From Bdellovibrionales bacterium (GTDB lineage Bacteria; Bdellovibrionota; UBA1018; CAIMNF01): 62,606 nucleotides of DNA. The translations under genes and the position numbers were made by a program. The notes beneath the pieces were generated by a model. The model was not told where the DNA came from. It did no database searches and worked only from the letters and a program-made list of their open reading frames with translations. This document shows positions 27,262-36,045 of the stretch, one piece after another. The stretch covers positions 1 to 62,606 of the forward strand of contig CANHQK010000009.1 in the NCBI GenBank assembly GCA_947462765.1. Direction: 5' to 3'. Positions within the stretch are counted from its first letter, which is position 1; every line of letters begins with the position of its first letter.

Positions 27262-27843
27262 TCATGGTGATTTGATCTGATCCAGTATTTTCCGGATCTG
27301 CGATTTCAAATCCTCAAGTGAACCCAGATTCTGGATGTGATGGTCGGCATGGGGCAGTCGGTAGGAGTCAGGACTTTGTGCCTCGATGAGCGCAAGTGCC
27401 TCTGCTTGGGTGACTCCGTCCCGGGCCGAGATGCGTGCCAGGCGGTCGGGCAGTGGGGCGGTGACCACGATGACGCTCTCGAAGTCCGGCGCTCTTCCGG
27501 ATTCGATCAAGAGCGTGGCCTCATAGAGCAACAAGGGGGCCTCGGGGTGTGCCCGGTGAAGGGCTTCGAGTTTCTCCCTGCTAGCGACTCGGATCAGCGG
27601 GTGGAGGAGGGCCTCCAGGTCCCCCTTGGCTACGGGATCGCGGGTGATGAGATCGCGGAGTTCTTTGCGGTCTGCGGTACCAAAACGCTTCAAGATGGCT
27701 TGGTGAGCGGGTTGTCCCGGTTCCCGGAGTTCTCGGGCTACTTGGTCCGCGTCCAAGGTCGGAACCCCCCCGAGCTCTGAAAAAAGACGTGCCACGGTGC
27801 TCTTGCCGGTACCGATTCCCCCCGTCAGTCCCCAAACTCTCAC
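27262..27843 (-). CDS. coaE: Dephospho-CoA kinase
   Basis: The GTG at 27843 overlaps the mazG stop (GTGA) and gives 193 residues, the normal CoaE length; the ATG-less extension to 28038 lies inside mazG and is rejected. WGLTGGIGTGKSTVARLF is the Walker A region, followed by LDADQVARELREPG and LLLYEATLLIESG. The enzyme phosphorylates dephospho-CoA in the last step of CoA synthesis. Confidence 0.94.
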   Translation of the reverse strand: MRVWGLTGGIGTGKSTVARLFSELGGVPTLDADQVARELREPGQPAHQAILKRFGTADRKELRDLITRDPVAKGDLEALLHPLIRVASREKLEALHRAHPEAPLLLYEATLLIESGRAPDFESVIVVTAPLPDRLARISARDGVTQAEALALIEAQSPDSYRLPHADHHIQNLGSLEDLKSQIRKILDQIKSP

Positions 27844-28715
27844 TGACGCCCCTTTTCCAAGGTCTTGGCTTCGTCCCAGTAGCGGTCCATCTCTTCTAGC
27901 TTGGCTTCGCCGGGAGCTTTTCCGGTTTCTGTCAGTCGGGTTTCGACATGACGGAAACGACCTTCGAAGCGGCGAAGCGTTCCCCTGAGTGCCGCTTCCG
28001 GATCGATTTTCATGAAGTGGGCGATATTGCACACACAAAACAGCAGATCACCGAGTTCTGATTCCACTTCTTCCCTGAGGGGCTCGCTTTGGTGATCCCC
28101 TGACTCGAGGGCCGCCCGGAGTTCCTTGACCTCTTCCTCGAGCTTGTCGAGCGGGCCATTCAAGTCCGGCCATTGGAATCCCACCTTCGTCACTTTTGAA
28201 ATCACTTTCATGGTCCGGGGCAGGGGGGGGAGTCCCTTCGGGATGGAGTCGAACACGCTTGCCTGTTGAGTGGGCTGGTCGGCACTCTGCTTTTTTTCGG
28301 ATTTCTTGATTTCTGCCCAGTTCTTGACCACCTCGTCACTGCCGGACACTCGGACCTCGCCGAAGACATGTGGGTGTCTCCGGATGAGCTTTTCCTCCAA
28401 AGTCTTTGCGATCGCAGAGAAATCGGTACCCGGGACGGTTTCGCTGGCGATTTCAGCGTGCAACAGGATCTGCAAGAGGACGTCTCCCCATTCCTCCACG
28501 AAGGCCTTCCGCAGGTCGGCGCGCTCGAGGTCGGCCGGCTGTCCGATCTGGTCCAGGACTTCCAGGGTCTCGTGGGCCTCCTCGAGCAGGTAAGGACGAA
28601 GGCTCCGGTGGGTCTGTTCGCGATCCCAGGGGCAACCTTCCGGGCTTCTGAGCTTGCGTACGGTGCCGAGCAAGGATTTGAGGGCAACCAAGGCTTGATC
28701 TTCGTTGTAGGGCAT
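27840..28715 (-). CDS. mazG: Nucleoside triphosphate pyrophosphohydrolase MazG
   Basis: This 291-residue protein has two tandem MazG domains. The first starts RKLRSPEGCPWDREQTHRSL and carries the metal-binding EEAHE...EEWGD pattern. The second carries EEEVKELRAALESG and ESELGDLLF. It hydrolyses non-canonical or excess NTPs to NMP and pyrophosphate. The ATG at 28715 is preceded by AAAGGA. Only 17-26 bases separate it from the divergent ybeY, so its promoter must lie inside ybeY. Confidence 0.93.
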   Translation of the reverse strand: MPYNEDQALVALKSLLGTVRKLRSPEGCPWDREQTHRSLRPYLLEEAHETLEVLDQIGQPADLERADLRKAFVEEWGDVLLQILLHAEIASETVPGTDFSAIAKTLEEKLIRRHPHVFGEVRVSGSDEVVKNWAEIKKSEKKQSADQPTQQASVFDSIPKGLPPLPRTMKVISKVTKVGFQWPDLNGPLDKLEEEVKELRAALESGDHQSEPLREEVESELGDLLFCVCNIAHFMKIDPEAALRGTLRRFEGRFRHVETRLTETGKAPGEAKLEEMDRYWDEAKTLEKGRQ

Positions 28716-28734
28716 AGAGTTCCTTTGATACCAT
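28705..28734 (+). promoter_or_regulatory. Predicted leaderless promoter of ybeY
   Basis: TTGTAG (28705-28710) is 18 bases from TACCAT (28729-28734), which is 7 bases from the ATG at 28742. The -10 covers the upstream ATG at 28733, arguing that 28742 is the true start. Confidence 0.4.
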
Positions 28735-28741
28735 GGAATCC

Positions 28742-29245
28742 ATGCCGCAAAAACCCGTGACCCAGAGAGAAATCGAGAAATACGCTGTCAGTGCCGTCAA
28801 GAAGTGGCTCAAAAAGGCCATGGTCCTGCCGGAAGTGAAGAAGCGGATCATCGAGAACGAGAGTTCCAGCTACCAAGTGGATATTTCGATCTGCAATGCG
28901 GCCCGGATGGCCCAGTTGAACGCCGCCTTCCGGAAAAAGCCCGATCCCACCGACATTCTCAGTTTCCCGACGGATGAGTTCTTTCAGCGCCAAGGGGTTC
29001 TCGGTGATCTGGTCTTGTGTGGACCGGTGGCGATTCGTCAGGCCAAGGAGCTGGGACATCCCTGGAAGACCGAAGTCGATGTCCTGCTGGTTCATGGGAT
29101 CCTTCATTTGCTCTCCTTTGATCATGAGATCTCGGAAAAAGAGGCAAAGGAAATGTCCCGTCTCGAACGGAAGATTCTGGGGTCCACCGTCGGAAAAAAG
29201 GGCCGGGACGGATTGATCGAGCGTTCGCGGACGCCTGTGTCTTGA
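28742..29245 (+). CDS. ybeY: Endoribonuclease/16S rRNA maturation factor YbeY
   Basis: This 167-residue protein has the YbeY zinc motif HGILHLLSFDHE (three histidines spaced H-x3-H-x5-H) and the preceding PTDILSFP segment. YbeY acts in 16S rRNA 3'-end processing and ribosome quality control. The upstream ATG at 28733 would add three residues but lies inside the predicted -10 box. A lysine-rich N-terminus precedes the conserved core. Confidence 0.93.
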   Translation: MPQKPVTQREIEKYAVSAVKKWLKKAMVLPEVKKRIIENESSSYQVDISICNAARMAQLNAAFRKKPDPTDILSFPTDEFFQRQGVLGDLVLCGPVAIRQAKELGHPWKTEVDVLLVHGILHLLSFDHEISEKEAKEMSRLERKILGSTVGKKGRDGLIERSRTPVS

Positions 29246-29269
29246 ATTCCCGCGCTGTTTTGATAGGAT
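29242..29269 (+). promoter_or_regulatory. Possible promoter of prfB
   Basis: TTGAAT (29242-29247) is 16 bases from TAGGAT (29264-29269), which ends 9 bases before the ATG at 29279. The leader would be only a few bases. Confidence 0.4.
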
Positions 29270-29278
29270 GAGCGCCAT

Positions 29279-30422
29279 ATGAGCCGAATGGAAGCGTTCG
29301 AAATCCGTAAAACCCTCGGGGAGATGAAAGCGAAGCTTGATTTCCTCAGAGGTTCTCTTTGACCTCGCTCGCAAGACCCGTCGCATCGAAGAGATCTCCG
29401 ATATGGAAACCCAGGAAACTTTCTGGGCAGACAATAAAAAAGCCAAGGTCCTGACTCAGGAGAAATCGCGCCTCGAAAACGAGGTGAACGGGTTCAAAGA
29501 ATTGGATCTTGCGTACTCCGACGCTGAGACCATGTTCCAGATGGCCGAGGAAGAGAAGGATGATTCGCTCCTTCTCGAAGCCTCGGACATGATCGCTCCC
29601 CTTGCTGAGAAGTTCGAGAAAGCCGAATTACAAAAGATGCTCTCGGATCCGATGGACCCGAAGAATGCCATCGTGACCATCAATGCCGGTTCTGGCGGTA
29701 CGGAGTCCCAGGATTGGGCGCAAATGCTCTTCCGGATGTACCAGATGTGGTCGAAAAAGGCCGGGTATGATCTGAAAGTGCTCGATGTGCTTCCCGGTGA
29801 AGAAGCGGGCATCAAGAACGTCGCTTTCACGGTAAGCGGAACCAACGCCTACGGGATGTTGAAGAGCGAGGCAGGTGTCCACCGTTTGGTCCGGATCTCT
29901 CCATTTGATTCGAATGCCCGTCGCCACACTTCCTTTACCAGCGTGTTCGTGACTCCCGAAGTGGAAGATGATTTCGAAGTCGTGATCAACCCTGCCGATC
30001 TCCGGATTGACGTTTACCGTGCCGGGGGTAAGGGCGGGCAGGGCGTCAACACGACTGACTCCGCGGTCCGGATTACGCACATGCCTTCTGGCATCGTGGT
30101 GACCTGTCAGCAGGAACGTTCTCAGATCAAAAACCGGGACCTTGCCATGAAGGTGCTCCGTTCGCGCTTGTACGAACGTCACTTGGAAGAGGAACGGAAG
30201 AAGATGGAAGCCATCGAGAACACCAAGAAGGATATTTCTTGGGGCTCCCAGATTCGCTCCTACGTGCTTCACCCCTACAAGATGGTGAAGGATCACCGCA
30301 CCGGACAGACCAGTTCTAGTGCGGACTCGGTTCTCGATGGCGATCTCGACGCCTACATGAAGTCCTATCTGACCTGCAAGATCACCGGCGAGTGGGCGCG
30401 CGGTGGTGATGACGTCGAATAA
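29279..30422 (+). CDS. prfB: Peptide chain release factor 2, with +1 programmed frameshift
   Basis: RF2 releases peptides at UGA and UAA. Translation from the ATG at 29279 reads 27 codons to RGSL and meets UGA at 29360-29362; a +1 shift onto GAC at 29361 continues for 353 residues to 30422, giving about 380 residues. The second frame holds the RF2 domain-2/3 landmarks including GGKGGQGVNTTDS (the GGQ loop) and SGGTESQDW. Without the shift the downstream frame lacks its normal N-terminus. The gene overlaps the following dus gene by 14 bases. Confidence 0.95.
29348..29363 (+). promoter_or_regulatory. RF2 autoregulatory frameshift site
   Basis: The site has an AGAGG Shine-Dalgarno-like element (29348-29352), the CTT slippery codon and the UGA followed by C (29360-29363). 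UGA-C is a poor stop, so ribosomes pause when RF2 is scarce and slip +1, restoring RF2 synthesis. The layout is that of the E. coli prfB site. Confidence 0.9.
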
Positions 30423-31443
30423 GGCCTCCCTCGAAGAGCTTTGTCCGAATCCGGTGCTTTTGGCTCCCATGGTCGGACTGACCCATTATGCGGTTCGGGC
30501 GGCACTTGCTGATTTTCTCCCGGAAGGAAAGCGTGCGCTCTGGATGACGGAAATGCTGAATTCACGTCGGATTCCCTCACAAAAACCGAACGAGAATCCG
30601 GAGATTTATTTTCACGATGCGGAGAACGGACTTTGTCCCCAGTTGCTGGCCAATGAAGAGGAGTTCATCCGTCTTTCGGTGCCGAGACTCGAAGCTTGGG
30701 GATCGAAGGCCATTGATATCAATATGGGCTGCCCGGTCAAAAAAGCACTCAAGCACAACTACGGTGTGGCCTTGATGGGCGATCCCCACTATGCCGCCGA
30801 AGTCGTCCGGATGACGGCCTCGAGAGCCTCAGTGCCGGTCTCGGTGAAGTTGCGGGCAAGCGGGATCCCGCAGGATGGCCAGGTTCACGATTTTGATTAT
30901 CTGGTGCGTTTCATCGGAGGCTTGGTCGATGCCGGAGCCTCCTGGATCACGCTCCATCCACGGAGTGCGGGACAGCTCAGAAAAGGGGCCGCCGACTGGT
31001 CGGTGATCGCTCGTCTAAAGCGAGAGTTCTCAGTTCCGATCATCGGTAACGGTGATGTGCAGATCGGAGAGGATATCGATCGGATGAAGGAACAATCCGG
31101 CTGCGACCGGGTGATGGTGGGGCGCGCCCTGCTCGCCAAACCCTGGCTCCTCAAGCATGTTCCGGGGTCGGGGGTGCCGGATCCGGACCCCTACGAGCAG
31201 CACGAACTCTACGGGCAGTTCTTGAAGGGGGTCCTCCGGCGCATGAAGGAGGTTTACCCCGTGGAGGCGGGGCTCCGGCGGATGCGCTTTCTGATCGTCT
31301 ACAGTAAAGCCTGGGTCGAGTTCGGTGAATACCTGTACGGGCGGGTCATGGCTTCACAGGATTACGAGGAGTTGGAGGCGGCGCTTGATCGTTTCTTTTC
31401 GACGCGCCAAAGGATCCTCGAGCGCACCTCGCTCCGGAATTGA
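30409..31443 (+). CDS. tRNA-dihydrouridine synthase
   Basis: This 344-residue flavoprotein reduces uridines in tRNA D-loops. The PMVGLTHYAVR start of the TIM barrel, the catalytic cysteine motif NMGCPVKKALKHNYG, the SVKLRASG strand, WITLHPRSAGQ, and the phosphate-binding GNGDVQ and DRVMVGRALL segments are all present. It is closest to DusB-type enzymes. Two GTG codons at 30403 and 30406 precede the ATG. It overlaps prfB by 14 bases, so translation is likely coupled; its stop codon lies in the -35 box of the next promoter. Confidence 0.9.
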   Translation: MTSNKASLEELCPNPVLLAPMVGLTHYAVRAALADFLPEGKRALWMTEMLNSRRIPSQKPNENPEIYFHDAENGLCPQLLANEEEFIRLSVPRLEAWGSKAIDINMGCPVKKALKHNYGVALMGDPHYAAEVVRMTASRASVPVSVKLRASGIPQDGQVHDFDYLVRFIGGLVDAGASWITLHPRSAGQLRKGAADWSVIARLKREFSVPIIGNGDVQIGEDIDRMKEQSGCDRVMVGRALLAKPWLLKHVPGSGVPDPDPYEQHELYGQFLKGVLRRMKEVYPVEAGLRRMRFLIVYSKAWVEFGEYLYGRVMASQDYEELEAALDRFFSTRQRILERTSLRN

Positions 31444-31468
31444 GCGTTTCCACCGCATGTGCTAGGGT
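31440..31468 (+). promoter_or_regulatory. Predicted leaderless promoter of the ABC-F gene
   Basis: TTGAGC (31440-31445) is 17 bases from TAGGGT (31463-31468), which is 6 bases from the ATG at 31475. No ribosome site is present. Confidence 0.5.
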
Positions 31469-31474
31469 CCGTGC

Positions 31475-33109
31475 ATGATCCATTTTACAAACGTCCGGAA
31501 GCAATATGGCGAGCAACTCCTCTATAAGGATGCGAGCTTCCAGGTCAGGCCCGGCGACAAGATCGGACTGGTGGGTCCCAACGGGGCCGGCAAGTCGACG
31601 GTGTTCCGCATCATCATGGGGACCGAGGGAGTCGAGGGTGGTTCAGTCACTTATTCCGATAAGCTCGTGATTGGACATTTTTCGCAAGATGTTGCGGAGA
31701 TGAAGGGACGTTCTGCGCTGGAAGAGGTGAAGGCCGGAGTCGGCCGGATCTCCGAACTCGCCAAAATGATCGATCAATGCGAGCGCAAGCTCCAAGGGCT
31801 CGAAGGTGAGTTATCCGATGACGAGATGATGAGTGTCGTCGAGAAGTACGGCGAGTATCAATTGGAGTTCGAGGCGCGGGACGGCTACACGCTTGATTCC
31901 CGTGTAAAAGAAATTCTGACAGGTCTCGGCATCGGCCCAGATGACTTCAACCGTCCGGTCGAATCGTTCTCCGGCGGATGGAAAATGCGGATCGAGCTCG
32001 CCAAAGTCCTGGCCTTGAAACCGGATGTTTTACTCGCGGACGAACCGACCAACCACCTCGATATGGAGTCCATCATCTGGCTTGAGGAGTGGCTCCGGAA
32101 CTACAAGGGCATGCTCGTCATGACCTCGCACGATCGCGAATTCATGAATCGCATCGTGAACCGGATTGTCGAGGTGGCGAACAAGACCATCACGATTTAT
32201 TCTGGGGACTATGATTTCTATCTGCGCGAGCGGGAGATCCGCCGTGAGCAGCTCCTTTCTTCCGCCAAGAAACAGCAGGACATGCTCGCAAAGGAAGAGG
32301 AGTTCATTGCCCGTTTTGCGGCACGGGCCTCCCATGCCGCCCAAGTACAGTCCCGGGTCAAAAAGCTCGAAAAGATCGAACGGATCGAAGTCCCCGTTGA
32401 GGAGCGCGTGATGAGTTTCGACTTCCCGACACCCCCCCGGAGCGGTCAGGAAGTGGTGAAGTTCCAGAATCTGAAGAAGGTCTACAAGAAGGAAAACGGT
32501 GATGAAAAGCTCGTGTTCCAGAATCTTCGCGGTCAGGTCCAACGCCTTGACAAGGTTGCGGTGGTCGGAGTGAACGGAGCCGGGAAGTCGACCTTGCTCA
32601 AAATCATGGCAGGCGCCCTGGAGGCTTCGGAGGGAACCTGTGTGGTCGGGCCTTCGGTCAAAGTCGGTTATTTCAGCCAGAGTGCGCTCGATGTGTTGGA
32701 TCCGAACAAAACCGTGTTTGACGAGATTTCAGACCGAATTCCGGGGGCCACGGTGGGCTATGTCCGGAATCTTTTGGGTGCCTTCTTGTTCAGTGAGGAT
32801 GAGGTGAATAAGAAGATCAAGGTGCTTTCCGGCGGAGAGAAAAGCCGGGTCGTCCTCGCCACGATTCTGGCCACCCCGGTGAACTTCCTGATTCTGGACG
32901 AGCCTACCAACCACCTCGACATCCGCTCACGCGAGATGCTGCTCGAGTCGATCCAGAAGTTCGAGGGAACGGTGATCCTGGTCAGCCACGACCGGCACTT
33001 CCTGAAATCGATTGCGACCCGGGTCTTCGAGATCGACCATGGCGAGCTCATTCCTTTCGAGGGGAACTTCGATTACTACCTCTCGAAGACGACCCGTTTG
33101 GCCCATTAA
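31475..33109 (+). CDS. ABC-F family ribosome-associated ATPase
   Basis: This 544-residue soluble protein has two ABC cassettes: Walker A GPNGAGKST (residues about 34-42) with signature FSGGWKMR, and Walker A GVNGAGKST with signature LSGGEKSR. Both are followed by LADEPTNHLD or LDEPTNHLD and VSHDR. A charged linker of roughly 80 residues (P-site tRNA interaction motif region) lies between. There are no membrane segments. ABC-F proteins act on the ribosome as translation factors or antibiotic protectors; length and linker suit a YbiT/Uup-type housekeeping member rather than a specific resistance factor. Confidence 0.92.
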   Translation: MIHFTNVRKQYGEQLLYKDASFQVRPGDKIGLVGPNGAGKSTVFRIIMGTEGVEGGSVTYSDKLVIGHFSQDVAEMKGRSALEEVKAGVGRISELAKMIDQCERKLQGLEGELSDDEMMSVVEKYGEYQLEFEARDGYTLDSRVKEILTGLGIGPDDFNRPVESFSGGWKMRIELAKVLALKPDVLLADEPTNHLDMESIIWLEEWLRNYKGMLVMTSHDREFMNRIVNRIVEVANKTITIYSGDYDFYLREREIRREQLLSSAKKQQDMLAKEEEFIARFAARASHAAQVQSRVKKLEKIERIEVPVEERVMSFDFPTPPRSGQEVVKFQNLKKVYKKENGDEKLVFQNLRGQVQRLDKVAVVGVNGAGKSTLLKIMAGALEASEGTCVVGPSVKVGYFSQSALDVLDPNKTVFDEISDRIPGATVGYVRNLLGAFLFSEDEVNKKIKVLSGGEKSRVVLATILATPVNFLILDEPTNHLDIRSREMLLESIQKFEGTVILVSHDRHFLKSIATRVFEIDHGELIPFEGNFDYYLSKTTRLAH

Positions 33110-33159
33110 GTAAATTGATTTCATTGTGTTTTCTACCTGGCGTGGAGTAAAGTCTGTGT

Positions 33160-33188
33160 TTGACTAATTGCGTCAATCTTGATAAACT
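33160..33188 (+). promoter_or_regulatory. Predicted promoter of the 741-residue secreted protein gene
   Basis: TTGACT (33160-33165) is 17 bases from TAAACT (33183-33188). The -10 ends 10 bases before the ATG at 33199, predicting a leader of only a few bases; there is no ribosome site. Confidence 0.5.
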
Positions 33189-33198
33189 CCCGACCCTG

Positions 33199-35424
33199 AT
33201 GAATTCCCTTCGTCTCATGCTGGTGATCCTCACGCTCGGCTCGGCTTCTGTCGTCCGTGCAGATGCGGTCACGCAAGCCAACCAGATGCTGAGCTTCTTC
33301 TCCGCAAATTGTCCCTCACAAGGACAGTGGACCCAGACCGCCCTCAACTATGCGAACAATCTGATCACCACGTTGAAAGCCATCGGCAACGATCCGGATT
33401 GTAAATCTTTGAACGGTGCGCTTTCCCAGCTTCAGTCCCTCTCGGTTGTGGTCGGAAATCTCGGGCGGGATGAGAGTGAACGCACATTGCTCGCGCTCAA
33501 GAAGCAGCAGGAAGAAGTCCTGTTGATGTTGGCGGCTTCGAATGATGCCACCCTGACCGCCCAATTGACGAGCCAGCTCCAGGGGTTGAATCTGAAAATC
33601 GCGGAAGCTCAGAGCAACCGGATGACGGATGGAGCCGATCGGCGGCAACTCAATCAGGCGACTGCGCTCGGGCAGTTGGTGAGCGGGACGAACATCATTC
33701 TGCAACAAGCATCGCAAAACGCGGTCTGTTTGGATCGCAACCCCGGGATTCTTCCGGCGATCGCAGGGCTGGCCGGTTCGGTGCAGAGCGCACTCATGAC
33801 CAGCGGTTACTCCATGATTGTGGCTGCGGGAGCCGAGTTGATCAATGGAGTCGTCGAGGGGATCCGGAAGACCCGGATCGGACGGCGAATCAACAAAATG
33901 TCCTCGGCGATCACTGCTCAGGCCTATCAGTGTGTCCTCGAGTCGCTTTCCAATCAGTGGTGTTCATCACAAGACGCACTCGAGGTGATCCGTCTGAAGG
34001 GGCGATCCATCATTGCATCCGCCAGCCCGGCGCCGATCGAGCAGGGGATCAATCTCTTGCATACCGATTTCGAAATCTTCATGTCCTGGCTCGAAACTCT
34101 CCGGGCCGGAACCGATCCCGCGAACCAGGCGACCTCGATCCGTCAGGCTGCCGTGTTGGACCGCGACCGTCAGGTGCGCTCGGCGCGATTGAACGGTCTC
34201 GGAATCATCGCGGAGAATGCCCCCGTATTCAACCGTACCGAGGGTGATGAGCAGCGCTGGCGTTTCCAGTTGCAGGTCATGAACCAGATCGTGGGTACGC
34301 TCCTCGGGAACGGAACTGGCCCCCTTGCCGATGTGTTCGGCGCGAATCCGTTCGAACAAGCTCCATGGTTCCTGATCGGTGTGGCAGACTCGGGAATTCC
34401 GCGGGATCCGAATACCGGTGCCCGGCGGGCTCTTGCTGCCTTCGCCTGGAAAGACATTCCCGGATTGGTGGGCAATAGCACTTTCAAGCCTGATCTGGCC
34501 GTGGTTCAGAGAAACATGCTCGAATGGGTGAGGCTTGCGAGGGATCGGGTCAATACCGAGCTTTCCCTTATTTTGAACCTCGATCCGCTCAAGCTCATGG
34601 TCAATGCGGCGACTCCGGGACTGAACGGGATGTCCCCCTACGGATCCTTAAACAAATTGATCGTTTTCATGAAGGGCCAGGCTCCCGACGTGAGTACCTA
34701 TGGTTCGTTCCGGAACATTTATCGCGATACGGTCAAGCGGCTCGAGACAATCGCCGACAATATCAAGAACACCCTCGATGCCGATCCGGATCAGATGGAC
34801 CCTGTGACGGCTGCCGGAACGATCTCGAACGTGTTCCAAGCTGCCGTTCTTGAAAACGGTATCGGGTTTCTCGGGGACCGTCTCAGTTGGGCCATTCGAC
34901 TATCATTGAACCAATTGGTGACTTCGGGACAGTCCGGTGTTTCGAATGCTCAGGCAGCGGCTCTTCTAGCCTCGAATGACATTCTGGCTGAGCTTCAGAA
35001 GTTTTCTCCGGAATCTGACATGAACGCCATGGCCCGGGATATCCAGAACTCGCAAGTGGTTTTGGAGAGCACGCTTCAGTCCTTCACGGAGCAGTTCGGC
35101 AAGGGGATTCTCCGGACCATGAAGGAGTATGAAGATCAGGCTTCTTCATGGCAGCAGGATTCCGAAGGAACCAGCCGGAAGGCCCTCGCTGAGATGTGTC
35201 TTAAGCTCCTGGCCGTGCCGGTCTGGCCGGAACGGATTCCAGTGTCGATTTGCGAGGGAAAAAAGCTGAACTCGGTCTTCCAGGATGGTCCAGCGTCGAT
35301 TACGGTCAGTGCGTCACTCGCCAGTGGGAAGCATAAAGAACGGGTCTGTGCGTTTCGTGATTACCAACGGAAGAACAGGATGTACCAGTTTTATCGTGAG
35401 AGGAAGCTGTCTCTCGGGTTCTAA
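33199..35424 (+). CDS. Large secreted, mostly helical protein of unknown function
   Basis: I do not recognise the family. The ATG at 33199 gives 741 residues with a signal peptide (LRLMLVILTLGSASVVRA). The mature protein is predicted to be alpha-helical, rich in Gln, Asn and Ala, with heptad-like stretches (e.g. around LLMLAASNDATLTAQLTSQL) and one hydrophobic Gly/Ala-rich helix (PAIAGLAGSVQSALM). Eight cysteines lie mostly near the two ends and around residue 215. The C-terminus ends in a basic, aromatic tail (YQFYRERKLSLGF). It is monocistronic. A scaffold or envelope-associated role is possible but unsupported by motifs. Confidence 0.75.
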   Translation: MNSLRLMLVILTLGSASVVRADAVTQANQMLSFFSANCPSQGQWTQTALNYANNLITTLKAIGNDPDCKSLNGALSQLQSLSVVVGNLGRDESERTLLALKKQQEEVLLMLAASNDATLTAQLTSQLQGLNLKIAEAQSNRMTDGADRRQLNQATALGQLVSGTNIILQQASQNAVCLDRNPGILPAIAGLAGSVQSALMTSGYSMIVAAGAELINGVVEGIRKTRIGRRINKMSSAITAQAYQCVLESLSNQWCSSQDALEVIRLKGRSIIASASPAPIEQGINLLHTDFEIFMSWLETLRAGTDPANQATSIRQAAVLDRDRQVRSARLNGLGIIAENAPVFNRTEGDEQRWRFQLQVMNQIVGTLLGNGTGPLADVFGANPFEQAPWFLIGVADSGIPRDPNTGARRALAAFAWKDIPGLVGNSTFKPDLAVVQRNMLEWVRLARDRVNTELSLILNLDPLKLMVNAATPGLNGMSPYGSLNKLIVFMKGQAPDVSTYGSFRNIYRDTVKRLETIADNIKNTLDADPDQMDPVTAAGTISNVFQAAVLENGIGFLGDRLSWAIRLSLNQLVTSGQSGVSNAQAAALLASNDILAELQKFSPESDMNAMARDIQNSQVVLESTLQSFTEQFGKGILRTMKEYEDQASSWQQDSEGTSRKALAEMCLKLLAVPVWPERIPVSICEGKKLNSVFQDGPASITVSASLASGKHKERVCAFRDYQRKNRMYQFYRERKLSLGF

Positions 35425-35476
35425 CCCGCCAATGATATTCCCATGCTTGGTTGAGGAGCATGAGAAACGCCAAACA

Positions 35477-35896
35477 CTAGGGGAGTCGTGAAACGCTGTC
35501 CGGGTCGGTTAAGCTCTGGGTGGAGTGGCCGTTAACGAGGATCAATCTCATTCCCTCCAAAAAGTCATCCAAGCCGAAGGGCTTCTCAAAAATCACACTC
35601 ACTCCCGCCTTGAACAGAGTTTCCCGGCAGAGTCCCTGCTCTGATCCGGTCATGATGGCAAACGGAATATCCAGTTCGCAGTTCTTCATGCGTTCCAGGA
35701 GTTCAAGTCCGGTTCCCCGCTCGAGGTAGTCCTCGCAAATCACGGCATCGATGGATGCACTCGCGAGAACCTCCAATGCATCTTTCAGGGTCCCGGCACT
35801 GTGGACCTCTGCATCGACCAGTTGAAGAGAATCCTCGAGGATTTCTCGCATCAGAGGATCTCGATCTACTACCAAGATGGATTTGCCGTTCAACAT
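35477..35896 (-). CDS. Stand-alone receiver domain with degenerate phosphorylation site
   Basis: The ATG at 35896 starts a 139-residue CheY-like domain (SILVVDRDPLM); the frame upstream to 35950 is excluded by the promoter at 35904-35932. Aligning on ICEDYLERGTGLELL places Glu55 at the phospho-acceptor position with the conserved Gly eight residues on, and Arg12 replaces the second acidic metal ligand. The switch Thr84 (IMTG) and Lys106 (FEKPF) are kept. So it should not be phosphorylated normally and may be locked by the Glu. There is no output domain and no kinase nearby. Confidence 0.82.
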   Translation of the reverse strand: MLNGKSILVVDRDPLMREILEDSLQLVDAEVHSAGTLKDALEVLASASIDAVICEDYLERGTGLELLERMKNCELDIPFAIMTGSEQGLCRETLFKAGVSVIFEKPFGLDDFLEGMRLILVNGHSTQSLTDPDSVSRLP

Positions 35897-35903
35897 GGCG
35901 CGA

Positions 35904-35932
35904 ACCCTAACATGAAGTAGCTTTGTTTTTAA
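35904..35932 (-). promoter_or_regulatory. Predicted leaderless promoter of the receiver gene
   Basis: On the minus strand TTAAAA (35927-35932) is 17 bases from TAGGGT (35904-35909), which is 7 bases from the ATG. Confidence 0.4.
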
Positions 35933-36010
35933 CTGGTAAATCCAAACCAAGTGTTCAGTTCACAAGATTTTTCACGAGCTTCCGAACGGACTTCCGTTTT
36001 GATTTTTTAG

Positions 36011-36032
36011 GTCGGGAACAATTGTCCCGAAC
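36011..36032. other. Inverted repeat downstream of the small membrane peptide gene
   Basis: GTCGGGA and TCCCGAAC form a stem around a 7-base ACAATTG core. It lies 14 bases past the stop codon of the 29-residue ORF. No T-run follows on either strand, so it is either an mRNA-stabilising hairpin or a protein-binding site. Confidence 0.45.
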
Positions 36033-36045
36033 GGGTCGCAATCGC

